Positions 11,513 through 23,620 of a stretch of DNA of 64,000 nucleotides are shown here, piece by piece (position 1 is the first letter of the stretch; every line of letters starts with the position of its first letter). The position numbers were made by a program, and so were the translations under genes. The stretch is from assembly GCA_029237695.1 (NCBI GenBank), contig CM055265.1:122410834-122474833 (forward strand), read 5' to 3'. The notes beneath the pieces were generated by a model. The model did not search any database and had not been told where the DNA came from. It worked only from the letters and a program-made list of their open reading frames with translations. This stretch comes from Conchocele bisecta (taxonomy: Eukaryota; Mollusca; Bivalvia; Lucinida; Thyasiridae).

Positions 11513-12157
11513 TCAATAAACCCTGATTTTTTGTGGCAGGTCACATGAACCATGGCTTGAGATGGACGGACCCTTAGTATATATATCACTTGTGCCAGTT
11601 GTGGTGCAAAATGTCTTCCGTGGCACTATTTTGGCTCTAGAATGCAGGATTTTTATGCCAGGAAACACAATTTTGTTATTGCTATTTCCTTTTGTAACTG
11701 AACCTTATGTAAATAGCGAGGGTCATAGGGGACCGCGCTCGAGCCCCTTACATGAATATAATTAATTCTTTAAAATATGTTGCGCCCGGTAAATCAGAGG
11801 GGCACCCATTATTTTATTCACCTGTTCTTGGTGACCAATGTGCAACTTTTACAGGGCTCATAATTCAGTCTTCACATAGAAAATATGTTATATCTTTGCC
11901 AGCACTTGATTATATATAAATTAAACACTCGCCACATTTCTTAACTTTTCAGGTCTTGGTGACCAAGGTGCAACATTTACCAGGCTCATAATGCAAAACT
12001 TTTATTAATTGTTGATGAAAATGTAGCAGGATCAGTAGCTACACTGGTCAACCTCTCAAATGGGTGGATTTTGTCACACTCCTTATAAGGAAATGGTCAG
12101 TTATGCCTGCAGCAACAGATGGACAGTTGTAAATATCCATCAGCAAAAGATAATTAC
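11513..12157. other. GMPR intron 1, 5' part; no gene seen
   Basis: This holds the segment 11866-11955 that is duplicated at 14527-14634, and a repeat of AGGTCTTGGTGACCAAGGTG nearby. Nothing coding was recognised. Confidence 0.5.
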
Positions 12158-12244
12158 CTCAGACCTGCTACGCAGTGTGCTACGCTTAGGTCTGACCAGA
12201 ACATCCTTGAAGTCGAGTTTCACATCATTGTCGATTCTCGGCAT
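12158..12244 (-). CDS. GMPR: GMP reductase, coding exon 1 (29 codons)
   Basis: GMP reductase converts GMP to IMP with NADPH in cytosolic purine salvage. This exon starts with ATG at 12244 and encodes an N-terminus beginning [16 protein letters not shown] and continuing with RPKRSTLRS, which matches the highly conserved start of animal GMPR. It ends in GAG followed by a consensus donor (GTAATT) at 12157, in phase 0, and joins exactly to the exon at 7142-7261, which begins with the expected VNL. Together the five exons in the window give 218 codons of an approximately 345-residue enzyme. The gene is head-to-head with MANEA, about 2.5 kb apart. Frame, splice sites and family alignment all agree. 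Confidence 0.95.
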
Positions 12245-14724
12245 GATTACTTGTGATTTCTAGGTAACAGAAGATAAAATGTTGATAAAAATAATGCCAC
12301 TTGTCCTTGGATTCGCAGGTTCCTAAGACTGGTTTCCCGCTGCTGAGCGCTGCCTGTTGGTTCAACGTGAAGTCGAATTTATGGGAACCAATTAGGCCAT
12401 TACTGGTTTCACAACATAGAAGAGCACTTTGTCATATGACAAGAAAGGAACCAAAAATAATGCAGGATTATTATAAAATTGTACATGTCATGTTGTGGCC
12501 AGTATTTATTCGAATGCGTATTTGGATGAGTGAACATGATTCGCCCTTCTTTCTGTTAGAACATCATTGTAGGATATAAGTCTGCCAATTATGTAATTGT
12601 GTCATTGGTTTCCGTGTTTATTAAATCCAAATTATCATCTGATCATTTAACTGTTTATAAATAGTTCTAACCACTTTTATTAACACTACCACTCATTCAG
12701 TAGTCATATGATGACAACTAACTATCACAATAAACTCATTGGAATTTTATCATTTAAAATGGGGCATTATGATCATTACAGTGGATATACCTAAGTTCTG
12801 GATAATAAGCCTTCGTTGGCCAGTTACTATAGTCTGTTTCACGAAAGCTGCCCAAATTTTACGGCTATATAGACAATTAAAAAACAATACTATTTTCGAT
12901 AATATTAAATTAAAGGAAAATTTAAAAATGAGCCTTCTTTTTATTTCGTGAAATTCGGTCAAATATTGATTTTATTATTTATATATTTATATTATTTATT
13001 ATTGTTTATGACTATGGGAATTTAACATGGGGGAAAAAGTGGTAAGGAAGTGTGGGAGGAGGCAAAAAACAAAAACATTTGGAAATTGACTCCGAAACCT
13101 GACTAGATAGCTTGGATATGATCTAACTAAGAAAACAAAAGTTAAATTTTAAAAATCGGTCCAGTAATTCTGAAATTCAAAGTATTTTCCTATGTTAAAT
13201 CCCCATAGACATCTTCACTCCGTGAAGATGTCTATGGGGATTTAACATGACGAATTTTTTTTTCGTAATGAAATCAATATTTTACCAAATTTCACGAAAT
13301 AAAAAGAAGGCTCATTCTTAAATTTTGATAACATTTAATATTATCGAAAAAAATATTGTTTTCGAATTGTTTATATGGGCGTAAAATTTGGGCAGCTTTC
13401 GTGAAACAGACAGTAGAGCTATACGCATATAAAAACAATTATTCAAAACTTTTTAAAACAATACACTTATCGTAAAAGTGCTGTGAAACCAGATTTATCT
13501 AAAAGTCGCGCTTGTTTCTATGTCGTCCATCTTGTTAACGTATCGTCCAGGCACTTGTAGAAAATAGACTGTGACCTCAGAGTCTGGATTTTTGTTGTTG
13601 GTTTATACTCATCCTATATTGCACCATCGGGTCCGTGTAAAAAATTGTTGCCTAAATTATCAGAGGAGTGTAGAGTAAACAATTTTCCACCATTTACTTT
13701 GCCAGTCATAAATGACAATAATATTATCACATTGCTAATAATCATAATGCAAGATGCATTCAGATCACGTTTAATTTTCAGTTGTGGTACATGCTATTTT
13801 ACCATATTCATTATGGTGCACACTACAAGTGGGATTTATACCAACAACAAGATTATAACAATCTACAAACTGTTGCATATTATTCTGAGCATTTTTATAA
13901 TCAACAGAACAATAAATTCTACTAAAAACACAGAGTTTATATCTACATCTGTGTAATCAAATATAATTCTGGGTTAGTTTTTTTATTGTTTTTCATATAA
14001 GACCCCCCAGTATAATGAGAAGCTCTATTCTGGTAATTTGATAGCTACCAGTCTGTTTTCATGACATATCGACTTCTCAAACGCAGACTGACAGAACCAT
14101 GCTTTGTAAATCTTTTTGAATAATGATGTTTATGAGTGGACAAAAGTGGGAATAGCTGAAATACAACATTTTGAAGGTATTATAACAAATTTGATTACAA
14201 CCTTACATAACCAAGGGCGATGTGGAACATTTTGCTCCATTTGACAGATAGGTGTCTTCTGCAAAAAATGTCCGGGAAACTGACCGTGAAATTTTCCGTG
14301 ATTATTGACAAATGTGGTTTTCGAAAATTCCTGATGCGGGAGTTATCCCGACAGGTTACGCTACTGTATAATATAGTAATTCACCAGTTTTCGTTGTAGG
14401 AAAAGACGTTTTGGCACATTGTAAAATGGCCGATTGAATTGTTTTATTCAAACTGACTTTTTTTTTATTCAACCGTATATTCAATGTATAGACATTGTTG
14501 TTGAATGGACATAAAACCCCAGTCAATCAGTCTTCACATAGAAAATATATTATCTGTTTGCCAGCACTAGATTATTAAACACTCGTTTGCAAAATTTGTG
14601 TACTGACAGGCCACATTTCTTAATTTTTCAGGTCAATTGAAAATGGAAAAATAATCACTTGCAAGCAGAGATTTTTCCAGGAAATATATGAAATAGAAAT
14701 GTTAGTGTCTACTCATATGTAACA
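12245..14724. promoter_or_regulatory. Shared 2.5-kb upstream region between GMPR and MANEA
   Basis: The coding starts of the two genes face away from each other, so their promoters must lie here or in upstream untranslated exons. The region is AT-rich with no obvious CpG-rich block. It contains a 580-bp foldback MITE at 12832-13411 and otherwise unique AT-rich sequence. The stretch 14527-14634 is a duplicate of 11866-11955 and ends in a pyrimidine tract plus CAG, a possible splice acceptor for MANEA's first exon. No core promoter motif could be chosen with confidence. Confidence 0.4.
12832..13411. repeat. 580-bp foldback MITE
   Basis: The ends are GTCTGTTTCACGAAAGCTGC and its reverse complement. 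The arms stay similar for about 130 bp, including AAAAAGAAGGCTCATT. The centre (13192-13248) is a perfect hairpin with arms ATGTTAAATCCCCATAGACA. It lies between the GMPR and MANEA start codons. Confidence 0.8.
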
Positions 14725-15370
14725 ATGAGCCTGTGGGGACTATTCTGCCGCAAGCAGTCAATACAGAAAAAAATTCTTGTCTGGGGTACATGTGTATGCA
14801 TCTGTGTTTCCATTGGACTGGCTATTAGCTTGTTAACACGAGTCGATGATTTTTACTTTGCACAACTCCGAAAGCTATCTGGACGTGGACACAAATCCAA
14901 TGTGTCTGAGGAGTATAGACTATTTGTCAATCCAAAAAATATACTTCCCATATTGAAAAAGGTTCATTCAAAGACTAACAAAATCCAAAAATTAAATCGA
15001 ACCGTCTCAAACTCAGAGATAAGACAGAAAACCACAGCCATGGCTGCAAAGTCTGGTCAAGGAACATATGCACACAGTCTTGACATAGAAAAACTATTTA
15101 AAAGTGACCTTGCTGTAAATCCATGTTACAATGTTCATACATTTTACTACCCCTGGTACGGCAATCCTGAACATGACGGGGAATATCTTCACTGGAACCA
15201 CCCATACCTACAGCATTGGAAGACATCAGAGTCTAAGAAATGGCCCTCCGGTCGACATGTACCACCAGGCGATGTTGGCACCAATTTTTACCCATCGCTC
15301 GGGGCTTACAGTTCTAAGGACCCGGTCGTGGTTGACAAACACATGCAGATGATGCTGTTTGCAAGGATAG
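14725..15370 (+). CDS. MANEA: Glycoprotein endo-alpha-1,2-mannosidase, exon 1 (N-terminus and membrane anchor)
   Basis: MANEA (GH99) is a Golgi type II membrane enzyme that cleaves the glucosylated mannose from N-glycans that escaped ER glucosidases. The exon encodes residues 1-215 plus one base. It has a short basic cytosolic tail, a single membrane anchor at about residues 17-37 (rich in V, C, I and L), a Ser/Lys-rich stem, and the start of the catalytic domain with VHTFYYPWYGNPEHDG and GTNFYPSLGAYSS. It ends ATA G then donor GTATGT, phase 1, and continues exactly into the exon at 18300. The upstream sequence ends in TTTTTCAG at about 14630, which could be the acceptor of a 5'UTR intron. 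The predicted total of 481 residues compares with 462 in human. Confidence 0.94.
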
Positions 15371-15394
15371 GTATGTGAACAATGAAATTAATCT

Positions 15395-15990
15395 GTGGCT
15401 GTGACTGGAGAAACGGGGCTTATGAGTTTTGCAACAAGTGTAGATCCAGATCAGCCTGTGCATCCGCACAGTCCAGAGCTCCAGATGAGCTTTGTGTCTA
15501 AAGCGTACTACATGTATACCCCCTGATTTCAAAATCATTGCGTAATTTACTTTCAGAAATGAATTGTTGATTTTGTTTATTACTAAATAGGTAGCAAATG
15601 ATAAAAACAATATAACCAATTTAAACATTCACTTATTTGAGTTACTGTTTGCTTTTTGCAGCTCAACTAAGTGAATTTTTAACTTTATAACAGTATTTTC
15701 ACTACTCAATTTGAAAATCAATGCGTATTTCCACATTGCTGTGCGTATGTTGAACTCCCACTTTTGATAATCAATGCGTATTCAGCTAAAATAATTGTGT
15801 AAAATACGCCAATGCGCACCTTACCTGGAGCTCTGGCAGTCTGATCAGGATCTGCACTGTTTGCCATTACATCAGTGAAACACTTCTAACAAGCATTATA
15901 TATTGTTATCATGGCATGAGTATGCTATTTGATCAGCTGCTACACTGGTCATAATTCCCTCAAGCCCCATTTTTACAGTCACAACCACGT
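15395..15990 (+). repeat. TIR element family P, copy 4, split by another element
   Basis: The left half (15395-15473) and right half (15838-15990) together make one family P element. The interruption falls inside its GCACAGTC hairpin. The ends are TGTGGCTGTGACTGGAGAAA and TTTTTACAGTCACAACCA. It lies in MANEA intron 1, immediately after the donor site. Confidence 0.75.
15474..15837. repeat. TIR element (CAGAGCTCCAG ends) nested in family P
   Basis: The ends are CAGAGCTCCAGATGAGC and the inverse CCTGGAGCTCTG, the same termini as family Q at 10597. The flanks CACAGTC and GCAGTC suggest a short target duplication, but this is not certain. Confidence 0.7.
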
Positions 15991-16852
15991 ATCTGAAATT
16001 GAGACATCAAACATGTTCCCACAATCCAATAGCAAACAGTGTAGGTTCTTCAAAAAAGTTATTTAGGCTAGAGGCATGTTACATTTGTTTATATTTTACT
16101 TTTATTATACGTGTATTTGTTGTTTTTTAGCATCTTTAATATGTATTTTATTGCATAAAACATGTCAGACTAATTTTATTTTTGTCCCCGGAAACGTCTA
16201 AAAAAATGTAGGGTCGGCGCTTTATCTATAAAAATGTTAGGTAGGGTCGGGTTACCTAAAACAAACACTTTTTAGGCCTTACTGGTGTGTGACGCATTGT
16301 CCTCACAAAAAGAAATCTTTCTGCTGCTCGCAGTTGCAACCTGTGACATTTCGATGTCACTGTTGCTGTCCTGGATCAACCAACAAACTTCAGCAATCTG
16401 ATAAATTATTCCTTAGGAATCATCAGCAAGGATTTAGTAAAATGTTAGCGAACAGTGTACACCCTGATCAGACTGCATATGTATGCAATGTGATCTAGGG
16501 CTACACTGGTGGCAAGGTTTTGGATATAAAAGTGTATCATAAATAAAGATTATGTATAACATTTATTCTAATTAATACCTCTATGGCTATGCTTGTGTCT
16601 GTTGTTATCCCCTCGCTGATAGGCAAGATCGGATATAGCGTTAGCCCATGTGCGTGCATGCGTACAATAGTATCACCTTTCATTTTTCAATAATTATGAA
16701 CCGCTTAAATGATTTTGATAATATTTGGCCACAATGTGTGTAGAGATGGTGCTTTATTTTTCATATAACCCACGTCCGACGCCCACGGTCAAGGTCACTG
16801 AGGACTTACGTTCACCTTGTTTGTAAGGCAAATGTGTTAAAGAAAGTTTTTT

Positions 16853-18012
16853 TATGCCCCCGCTACCGAAAGGTCCCGTATGTCCGTCCCGTCCGTCCGT
16901 CCGTACGTCCCGATATTACCATATTCTTTAGTAACTTCTACATGGCTTCACATATTATGTCAATATTTATACACGTCATACATATCAACATGCCTTACAC
17001 ACTCCACCCACCAGTACTTCGACCTTGACCTTTGCCCTTGACCTTTTCCACTTTAAATGTTTACTTAGCACTTTGGGACAAATCTACGTGCACGTTTCTC
17101 AATCCTACCATAACTTCTCAATACTTTTGCCAATCCCTTAAATATTTATACACATCATACATATGAACATGCCCTACACACTCCACCACCCAGTACTTCG
17201 ACCTTCACCTTTGACCTTCACCTTTTCTACTTTAAATGTTTACTTAGCACTTTGGGACAAATCACCTTTTCTACTTTAAATGTTTACTTAGCACTTTGGG
17301 ACAAATCTACATGCATGTTTCTCAATCCTACAATAACTTCTCAATACTTTTGCCAATCGCTTAAATATTTATACACATGATACATATGAACATGCCTTAC
17401 ACACTCCACCACCCAGTACTTCGACCTTCACCTTTGACCTTTACTTTTTCTACTTTAAATGTTTACTTAGCACTTTGGGACAAATCTACGTGCACGTTTC
17501 TCAATCCTACAATAACTTCTCAATACTTTTGCCAATCGCTTAAATATTTATACACATGATACATATGAACATGCCTTACACACTCCACCACCCATTTCTT
17601 CGACCTTCACCTTTGACCTTCACCTTTTCCACTTTAATTGTTTACTTGCCACTTTGGGACGAATCTACGTGTGCGTTTCTCAATCCTACACTAACTTTCA
17701 CACACGCATTGCTCCAATGGTCCTCTACCGCCCTGTGACAAATCCACATTCGTCCTGCCCCCGCTAAACACAGGGTCGAGGTCACAGACTTGGTGCATTT
17801 GAAACCTTAACATTCAGTTAAATGGCTTATAATTTGTGTTTCCTTGCTCGGATCTGTTTCACATTTCACACACACATTCGTCCCGCCCCCACTAAGCCCA
17901 GGGTCAAGGTGCATTCAAAACCTTAACGCTCGGGTAAATGGCTTATAATCAAATATGCCTCATTTTCTTTGGCTGCCAACGGGGGCATTCGTGTGCCGAC
18001 AGGCCACATTTC
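16853..18012 (+). repeat. Pearl-like element with (CCGT)n and ~175-bp tandem units
   Basis: The left end is TATGCCCCCGCTACCGAAAG, followed by a CCGTCCGTCCGT microsatellite at about 16881-16910. Units then contain ACTTCGACCTT, TTTGACCTTCACCTTTTC and TACTTAGCACTTTGGGAC (17000, 17190, 17420, 17600). The right end is GGCTGCCAACGGGGGCATTC. This order (end, tetranucleotide run, tandem units, end) is that of bivalve pearl-type elements. It is non-autonomous, with no transposase. Confidence 0.75.
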
Positions 18013-18299
18013 TAGTTTGTGTTTATGTTTGTTATCAAGGCTGCCAGCGAGGGGATTAGCTTCGTAATAATGATGCCCATGTTGTGTATTATTATGGCAC
18101 AGAGCATAAACATGTTGACATTTTAAATGAATGCTTTCATATGTAAACTAACTTTTTGTTGCTGACACTATGAATTCTCTCGATGTAAAATAACATTTTG
18201 ATAACTAAATTAGAGTAGGTTTATAATAAATTGTGTAATGCAAATATATTTGCTGGTAGCCATTTAACATTATGCACTGGTTCCCGTTTCACTGCGTAG

Positions 18300-18409
18300 G
18301 TGTGGTGGCCGTGTCCTGGTACCCACCTGGCGACGCCGACAATGAAGGCAGACAACCAGACTCACTGATGCCGATGATTCTCGATGCTGCCCATAAGTAC
18401 AGCCTCAAG
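18300..18409 (+). CDS. MANEA: Glycoprotein endo-alpha-1,2-mannosidase, exon 2
   Basis: This 110-bp exon follows an acceptor (GCGTAG) and ends in AAG before GTAAGG. It completes a glycine codon split with exon 1 and encodes VVAVSWYPPGDADNEG, the conserved SWYPPG segment of GH99, then the MILDAAHKYSLK helix. It leaves in phase 0. The 2.9-kb intron before it contains a TIR element with a second element inside it and a pearl-like tandem element. The 8.8-kb intron after it contains the palindromic satellite. Confidence 0.93.
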
Positions 18410-18764
18410 GTAAGGCGAGGCCGTGCAATACCACTGTTTTGGTTTACAGGCATTGTCATGAAGGCCTGTGCAAAGATCGCTGCAAAGTATCTACAGTGTT
18501 GTGCCTACTGTCTGTTCCATGTTTTGCTGCCAACGAACATTTGGCCATACAACGCATTAAATCTAAAAAATATTTAAAAGTAAGTACTTTTTCATCAATA
18601 ACAAAAAAGTTACCCTCCCAAAAAAAATTGTTTGATGAAATATTGATAAAAAAGTACTTACCCCGGTACTTTTAAATATTTTTTAGATTTAATGTGTTTA
18701 ACCCTTTGAACCCGAAAGCCCGCTATAGCGGTTTATGCAAATAGTGCAGATCCAGATGAGCCGG

Positions 18765-20310
18765 TGTCACAGAATATTCTCCCCCCCCCCAGAATATTCT
18801 CCCCCCTGGGGGGGAAAATATTCGCCGAATATTTTCCCTCCACACGAATATTCTCCCCCCCCCCACCTCCATTCATTGTAAAATCGGGTGGGGGGGATAA
18901 TATTCGGCGAATAATTTGCCCCCCCCGCCCCCGGTCAGCCAAACTGTGTGTGATATGAGTCTGATGTAGGAGAGGGGGGGGGGATAATATTCGGCGAATA
19001 ATTTGCCCGCCCCCTCCCAGTCAGCCAAACCTTCTGTGATATGAGTGTTGTGTAGAGGAGAGGTGGGGGGGGGATAATATCGGCGAATAATTTGCCCCCC
19101 GCCCCCCGGTCATCAGCCAAACCGTCTGTGATATGAGTGTGGTGGAGGAGAGGTGGGGGGGATAATATTCGGCGAATAATTTGCCCCCCGCCCCCCAGTC
19201 AGCCAAACCCTCTGTGATATGAGTGTTGTGTAGAGGAGAGGTGGGGGGATAATATTCGGCGAATATTATCCCCCCCACCTCTCTACACCACACTGATATC
19301 ACAGACGGTTTGGCTGACCAGGGGCGGGGGGGCAAATTATTCGCCGAATATTATCCCCCCCCCACCTCTCCTACATCAGACTCATATCACACACGGTTTG
19401 GCTGACGGGGGGCGGGGGGCAAAGTTATTCGCCGAATATTATCCCCCCCCCACCTCTCCTCTACACCACACTCATATCACAGACGGTTTGGCTGACCAGG
19501 GGGCGGGGGGGAAATTATTCGCCGAATATTATCCCCCCCACCTCTCCTCTACACCACACTCAAATCACAGACGGTTTGGCTGACCGGGGGGGGGGCGGGG
19601 GCAAATTATTTGCCGAATATTATCCCCCCACTCACTCTCTCTACACAACACTCTATCATCACAGAGGGTTTGGCTGACTGGGGGGCGGGGGGCAAATTAT
19701 TCGCCTATTATTATCCCCCCCACTCTCCTCTACACAACACTCATATCACAGAGGGTTTGGCTGACTGGGGGGGCGGGGGGCAAATTATTCGCGATATATC
19801 ACATCTCTCTCTACACACTCTCATATCACAGAGGGTTTGGGACTGGGGGGGCGGGGGGCAAAATATTCGCCGAATATTTCCCCCCCCCCCCACCCCCCTC
19901 TCTACCACAGGGGGCTCATATCACAGAGGGTTTGGCTGCGGGGGGGGGGGGCAAATTATTCGCCGAATATTATCCCCCCCACCTCTCCTACACACACTCA
20001 TATCACGAGGGTTTGGCTGACTGGCATTATTGCGATATTATTCACCTCTCCTCTACACCCATCATATCACGACGGTTTGGCTGACGGGGGGCGGGGGGCA
20101 AAATATTCGCCGAATATTATCCCCCCACAGTAACAGTAATAAAAGTCAAGAAAAAGGGTGGGGGGGAGAATATTCCGGTGGAGGGTAAAATATTGGGCGA
20201 ACATTCTACCTCCCGGGGGGGGAAAATATTCGTAATGAGGGGGAGATTATTCGCCTGGGGGGGATAATATTTGACGAATATTCTGCCCCCAGGGGGGGAA
20301 ATATTTGTTT
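18765..20310. repeat. G/C-run palindromic satellite in two opposite orientations
   Basis: Units of about 80-93 bp combine a run of 7-14 G or C, the palindrome ATTATTCGCCGAATA and a GGTTTGGCTGAC segment. From about 18930 to 19262 the units (about 4) run in one orientation. From 19263 to about 20130 the units (about 10) run in the other, so the array folds into a giant hairpin centred at about 19262. Open frames across it are artefacts of the repeats. It is in MANEA intron 2. Confidence 0.85.
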
Positions 20311-20504
20311 ACACCGGCTCGTAATGAGCCGTCTCATCAGGATCTGCATTTTTTGAAAGTAATTTTCATATTTTTGAGAACAAAAAGTACTCCCTTTTCA
20401 TAAATGGACTAGTCTGAAAATCATTTTGCGATGATTGGATTGGCTGCAAAATTAACATATCAAAATCCATTCGTTATATAGGGGCGAAAGGGTTAATAGA
20501 CAAA

Positions 20505-20760
20505 AGTTTGTCTGCAGCAAAACGTGGAACAGACGGTATAGGTCTCGGACCCAAGGGGATAATTTCAGGTTTTGGTCCCCTTCTCCATTAGGCCATACAA
20601 AAAAGGTACTTTGGTTCTCAGATATTGCTGCATCTGAATAATGCCTGTGCATCGAACATCTTATTGTCATGGAGAAATACAATTGTACTATAAATTCGCC
20701 ACATGATCAATAAAAAACATTACCATGCAAAAAAATGTTAAATCCAATCATGTCTGATGA
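20505..20760 (-). repeat. Dispersed repeat with GTTCCACGTTTTGCTGC end, copy 1
   Basis: It contains AGCAAAACGTGGAACAGACG and TTTTGTATGGCC-type sequence, and matches 28425-28700 in inverted orientation over about 250 bp. Related ends (CTGTCTGTTCCATGTTTTGC and AAATCTAAAAAATATTTAAA) also occur at about 18507, 21716, 22322 and 26540. Confidence 0.65.
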
Positions 20761-20840
20761 AATTCTTGTGCTTTTTCATGTCTAAAGAGGTTATAGTAAC
20801 TTTATAGAACATATGCTAACAAAAAAAAAAAAAAATATGT

Positions 20841-21102
20841 ATTTAACTCTTTGCATGCTAGCGGTGAAAATATCCGCTGAACAAATTAGGACTTTATGTT
20901 TTATTTCTCTCTTTAAATATGTCTTGGAATTTCATTAGAATTGAGTCCTCAGGACTCAATTCTAATGAAATTCCAAGACATATTCATGATATTTACAAGG
21001 AGAAATAAAGGAAAATATGATGAATTTTTGTCTGCTAGTTTTGAACTACATGTATTTATACTCATTTATAGCCCACAAGTTTCCCAGCAGGCAAAGAGTT
21101 AA
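20841..21102. repeat. Foldback MITE family R, copy 1, with CATTAGAATT hairpin
   Basis: The ends are TTAACTCTTTGCATGCTAGC and GCAGGCAAAGAGTTAA. The central hairpin (about 20925-20986) has arms ATGTCTTGGAATTTCATTAG and the tip GAGTCCTCAGGACTC. Confidence 0.8.
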
Positions 21103-21859
21103 AAAATCCGCCCTCCCGCTTCACATTCTGCCAACCCTGCGTCTGAGAACCAAAGTACTTATTTTTTATGGCCTTATAGGTCTATGGGAGATTCTTATAT
21201 TTGAACCCTTTCAACCCTTAGTAACTGGAATGGATTGTGACATGATAATAATAATATTCCGACAAAATGATTTTATGACAAGACCATTTATGAAAAGGGG
21301 TGTTTTTTTCTCTAAAAATATGAAATCACTTGAAAAAAGTGTAGATATTGATGAAAAACGGCTCATTGGATCTACGCTGTTTACAAACATCATAAAAGAG
21401 GTATGTCGCGTTGAAAGGGTTAAGCTAAAACAAGTTTATGCCAGGGGTAATTTTTTGGAGTCGTTTGGTCAAAATTAGGAGTCGGAAGTCATTTGACATC
21501 TAATTTCATCAACAAGCTTTCCACAATTTCAAATGCCATATAAATAGCTTATAAATGATCTATTTCTGTATTTTTATCAATCAAAATTGTCCAACCTAAG
21601 AGCAAATGCAATTTTTAAAATTGAATGACCGACAGTTGAATGACTCCTAAACTCAATACCTGACCCCTGTCAGTCCCAAGGTCAAGGTTCAGAAGTATTG
21701 CTATATCAAAACTTCCTGTCTGTTCCAGGTTTTGCTGCCGACAAACTTTTGGCCATTCATTAAACACTGTGACATTAAATCTAAAACATATTTAAATGTC
21801 AGTACCATCATTTTTCATCAATAACAAAAAGTCATCCTCCCCCCAAAAATGTATTTAAT

Positions 21860-22175
21860 GAAATTCCATCAAAGATTGATTTTATTTCAATTTTCCTATG
21901 TGAATTTAACATGGAGGCTCAATTTATTATAATAATTTTGGAATTTATGGACCGATTTTCAAAGCCTAATTTTTCTTTTCTTAGTTACATCATTTCCAAG
22001 CTACATGTATCTAGACAGGTTTCAGAGTCAATTTCCATTTTGTTTAGGTTTGTCAACCCTCCAGGAGACTACCCACCTCATTTTTGCCCCATGTTAAATT
22101 ACCACAGGAAAATTTCACTAAAATCAATATTTGATTGAATTTCGTCAAATATTTTTTTGGGGGAGGGTGACTTTT
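21860..22175. repeat. Foldback MITE related to 12832 and 26280 copies
   Basis: The ends carry ATGAAATTCCATCAAA(G/T)ATTG and the inverse CAATATTTGATTGAATTTCG, with CCATGTTAAAT-type inner arms. The neighbouring flanks (21716-21800, 22180-22360) carry the GTCTGTTCCA and AAATCTAAAA sequence of the same larger family. Confidence 0.6.
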
Positions 22176-22379
22176 TTTGTTATTGATGAAAATGTACATG
22201 TACATGTACTTACATTTAAATATTTTTGAGATTTGAATATGTTTAACTGTTTGTCGGCAACAAAATATAGAACAGACAGGAATACTGGGGGTGTTCCGTA
22301 AGCCGTCGCTAAATACCTACAAATCTACTGTCTGTTCCACATTTTTTTGCCGACAAACTTTTGGCTATTAAACACATTA

Positions 22380-23620
22380 AGGCCTTTATTTTTGTATTAT
22401 TTGTTTTACAAATCTAATTATACTACACAAGTTACATTCAAAATGTAATGAGAAAGTAGTGTTGAGAAGAGCTTAAAGTTAGGGGAGATCATCCTGAGAA
22501 ATTAAGGAAACAAATACTTCCATTTGTGTTACTATCAAATGGACCTGTTTAACTGAATATTAAACCTTCCCCACTTGATAATGTGTTGTTCTCGTTTATC
22601 CTTCAAGTTTTTATATGGCTATTTTCTGTTCTATCTGATTTCTTGTCTTCAAGTAATTTATGAATGATTTGAACATTACATGTATATCGTGTTTTTCATA
22701 TTTACATTTTAAAATGAAATATTTTTCTAGAGTAACAATGAAATTAAGTTATTGTGCCAAAAGTGCATTATCATTTAATTGTATTCCTATAGAAATGTTT
22801 TTAACGTTCATTCATTATGCATGTTATGACCTTATCCAGGGCTCCAGATAAGGAATTAGTAATTGAGTAGTGTCACTCCATCATTTCTGAAGCAATTGCC
22901 ATGGGTATTTTAAAATTTTAATTGGGTAAAACAAAATGACACTACTGTTTCCACATCAATAGACAGCAATTATTGAATAGTTTGCTTCGAAATGAAAACA
23001 TGTCTTGGCATTTCATTAGAATTGTCTCCTTGGAGACAATTCTAATGAAATAAAAGATGTGTTTTCATGGAAAGTAAGAACAATATACTATATTTATGGT
23101 CTGTTTATTGTTTTCTGCAGCATGATAAAGGTACCACAAAAAGTTTATTTTGTAAGTTCTTGGCCGAGACCAGACATATTGCACATTCCCAGAATAAGTG
23201 TTTTATACTTTCAACATACATAGAGCAAAAATCACATAGGCTACTACTTACTATATTACAGCGATAAAGTAATTTATTTATTCCCACAATTCGCATCGGG
23301 TATTTGAATTGGACGTTGTGTAATGTGGAATCTATAGTACAATTGAAACATAATGTGTAAATTTGTTGCCAACATGGAGTATCCTTCTGAAAACTCACTT
23401 GTCCATTTTTGTTTAGATTTAATTTCTTCAACATTTTTTCCGTGGAGACGATTCTGATGTGGTGCCAAAGCATGATGAATTTTGATATACATATAGCGCA
23501 CCAAAGACAATGTCTTGTGATTTATGTTTGCACTAAACGTTCTAGACAAAATCCAAAAACTTTCATTAAGAATCAAGTAATGGGTATTTCTTAAATTCAC
23601 ATGCTCCATTTTTAGCTCGA
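22380..23620 (-). pseudogene. Tx1/L1-like LINE 3' fragment (interrupted)
   Basis: The reverse strand encodes scattered pieces of the LINE ORF2 C-terminus, including EEIKSKQKWTSEF and PSSLCDFCSMYVESIKHLFWEC, the cysteine/histidine zf-RVT motif. These closely resemble the LINE at 39975-43325. Frames are broken many times. A family Q MITE (22836-23140) interrupts the fragment. The reverse transcriptase catalytic domain is not present. Confidence 0.75.
22836..23140 (-). repeat. TIR element family Q, copy 2, inserted in LINE fragment
   Basis: This is the inverted copy of 10597-10985. It begins AGGGCTCCAGATAAGGAATT, contains the hairpin with tip TGTCTCCTTGGAGACA, and ends near GCATGATAAAGGTACCACAA. 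Confidence 0.75.

Noticed and set aside
16289..16498. Possible cysteine-rich peptide
   Set aside because: The frame runs into degraded family P sequence and has no signal peptide or start context.
18733..20133. Several overlapping 60-136 codon open frames on both strands
   Set aside because: All translate the G/C-run satellite and repeat the same short phrases (ANYSPNII, KLFAEYYPP). They are repeat artefacts, not genes.
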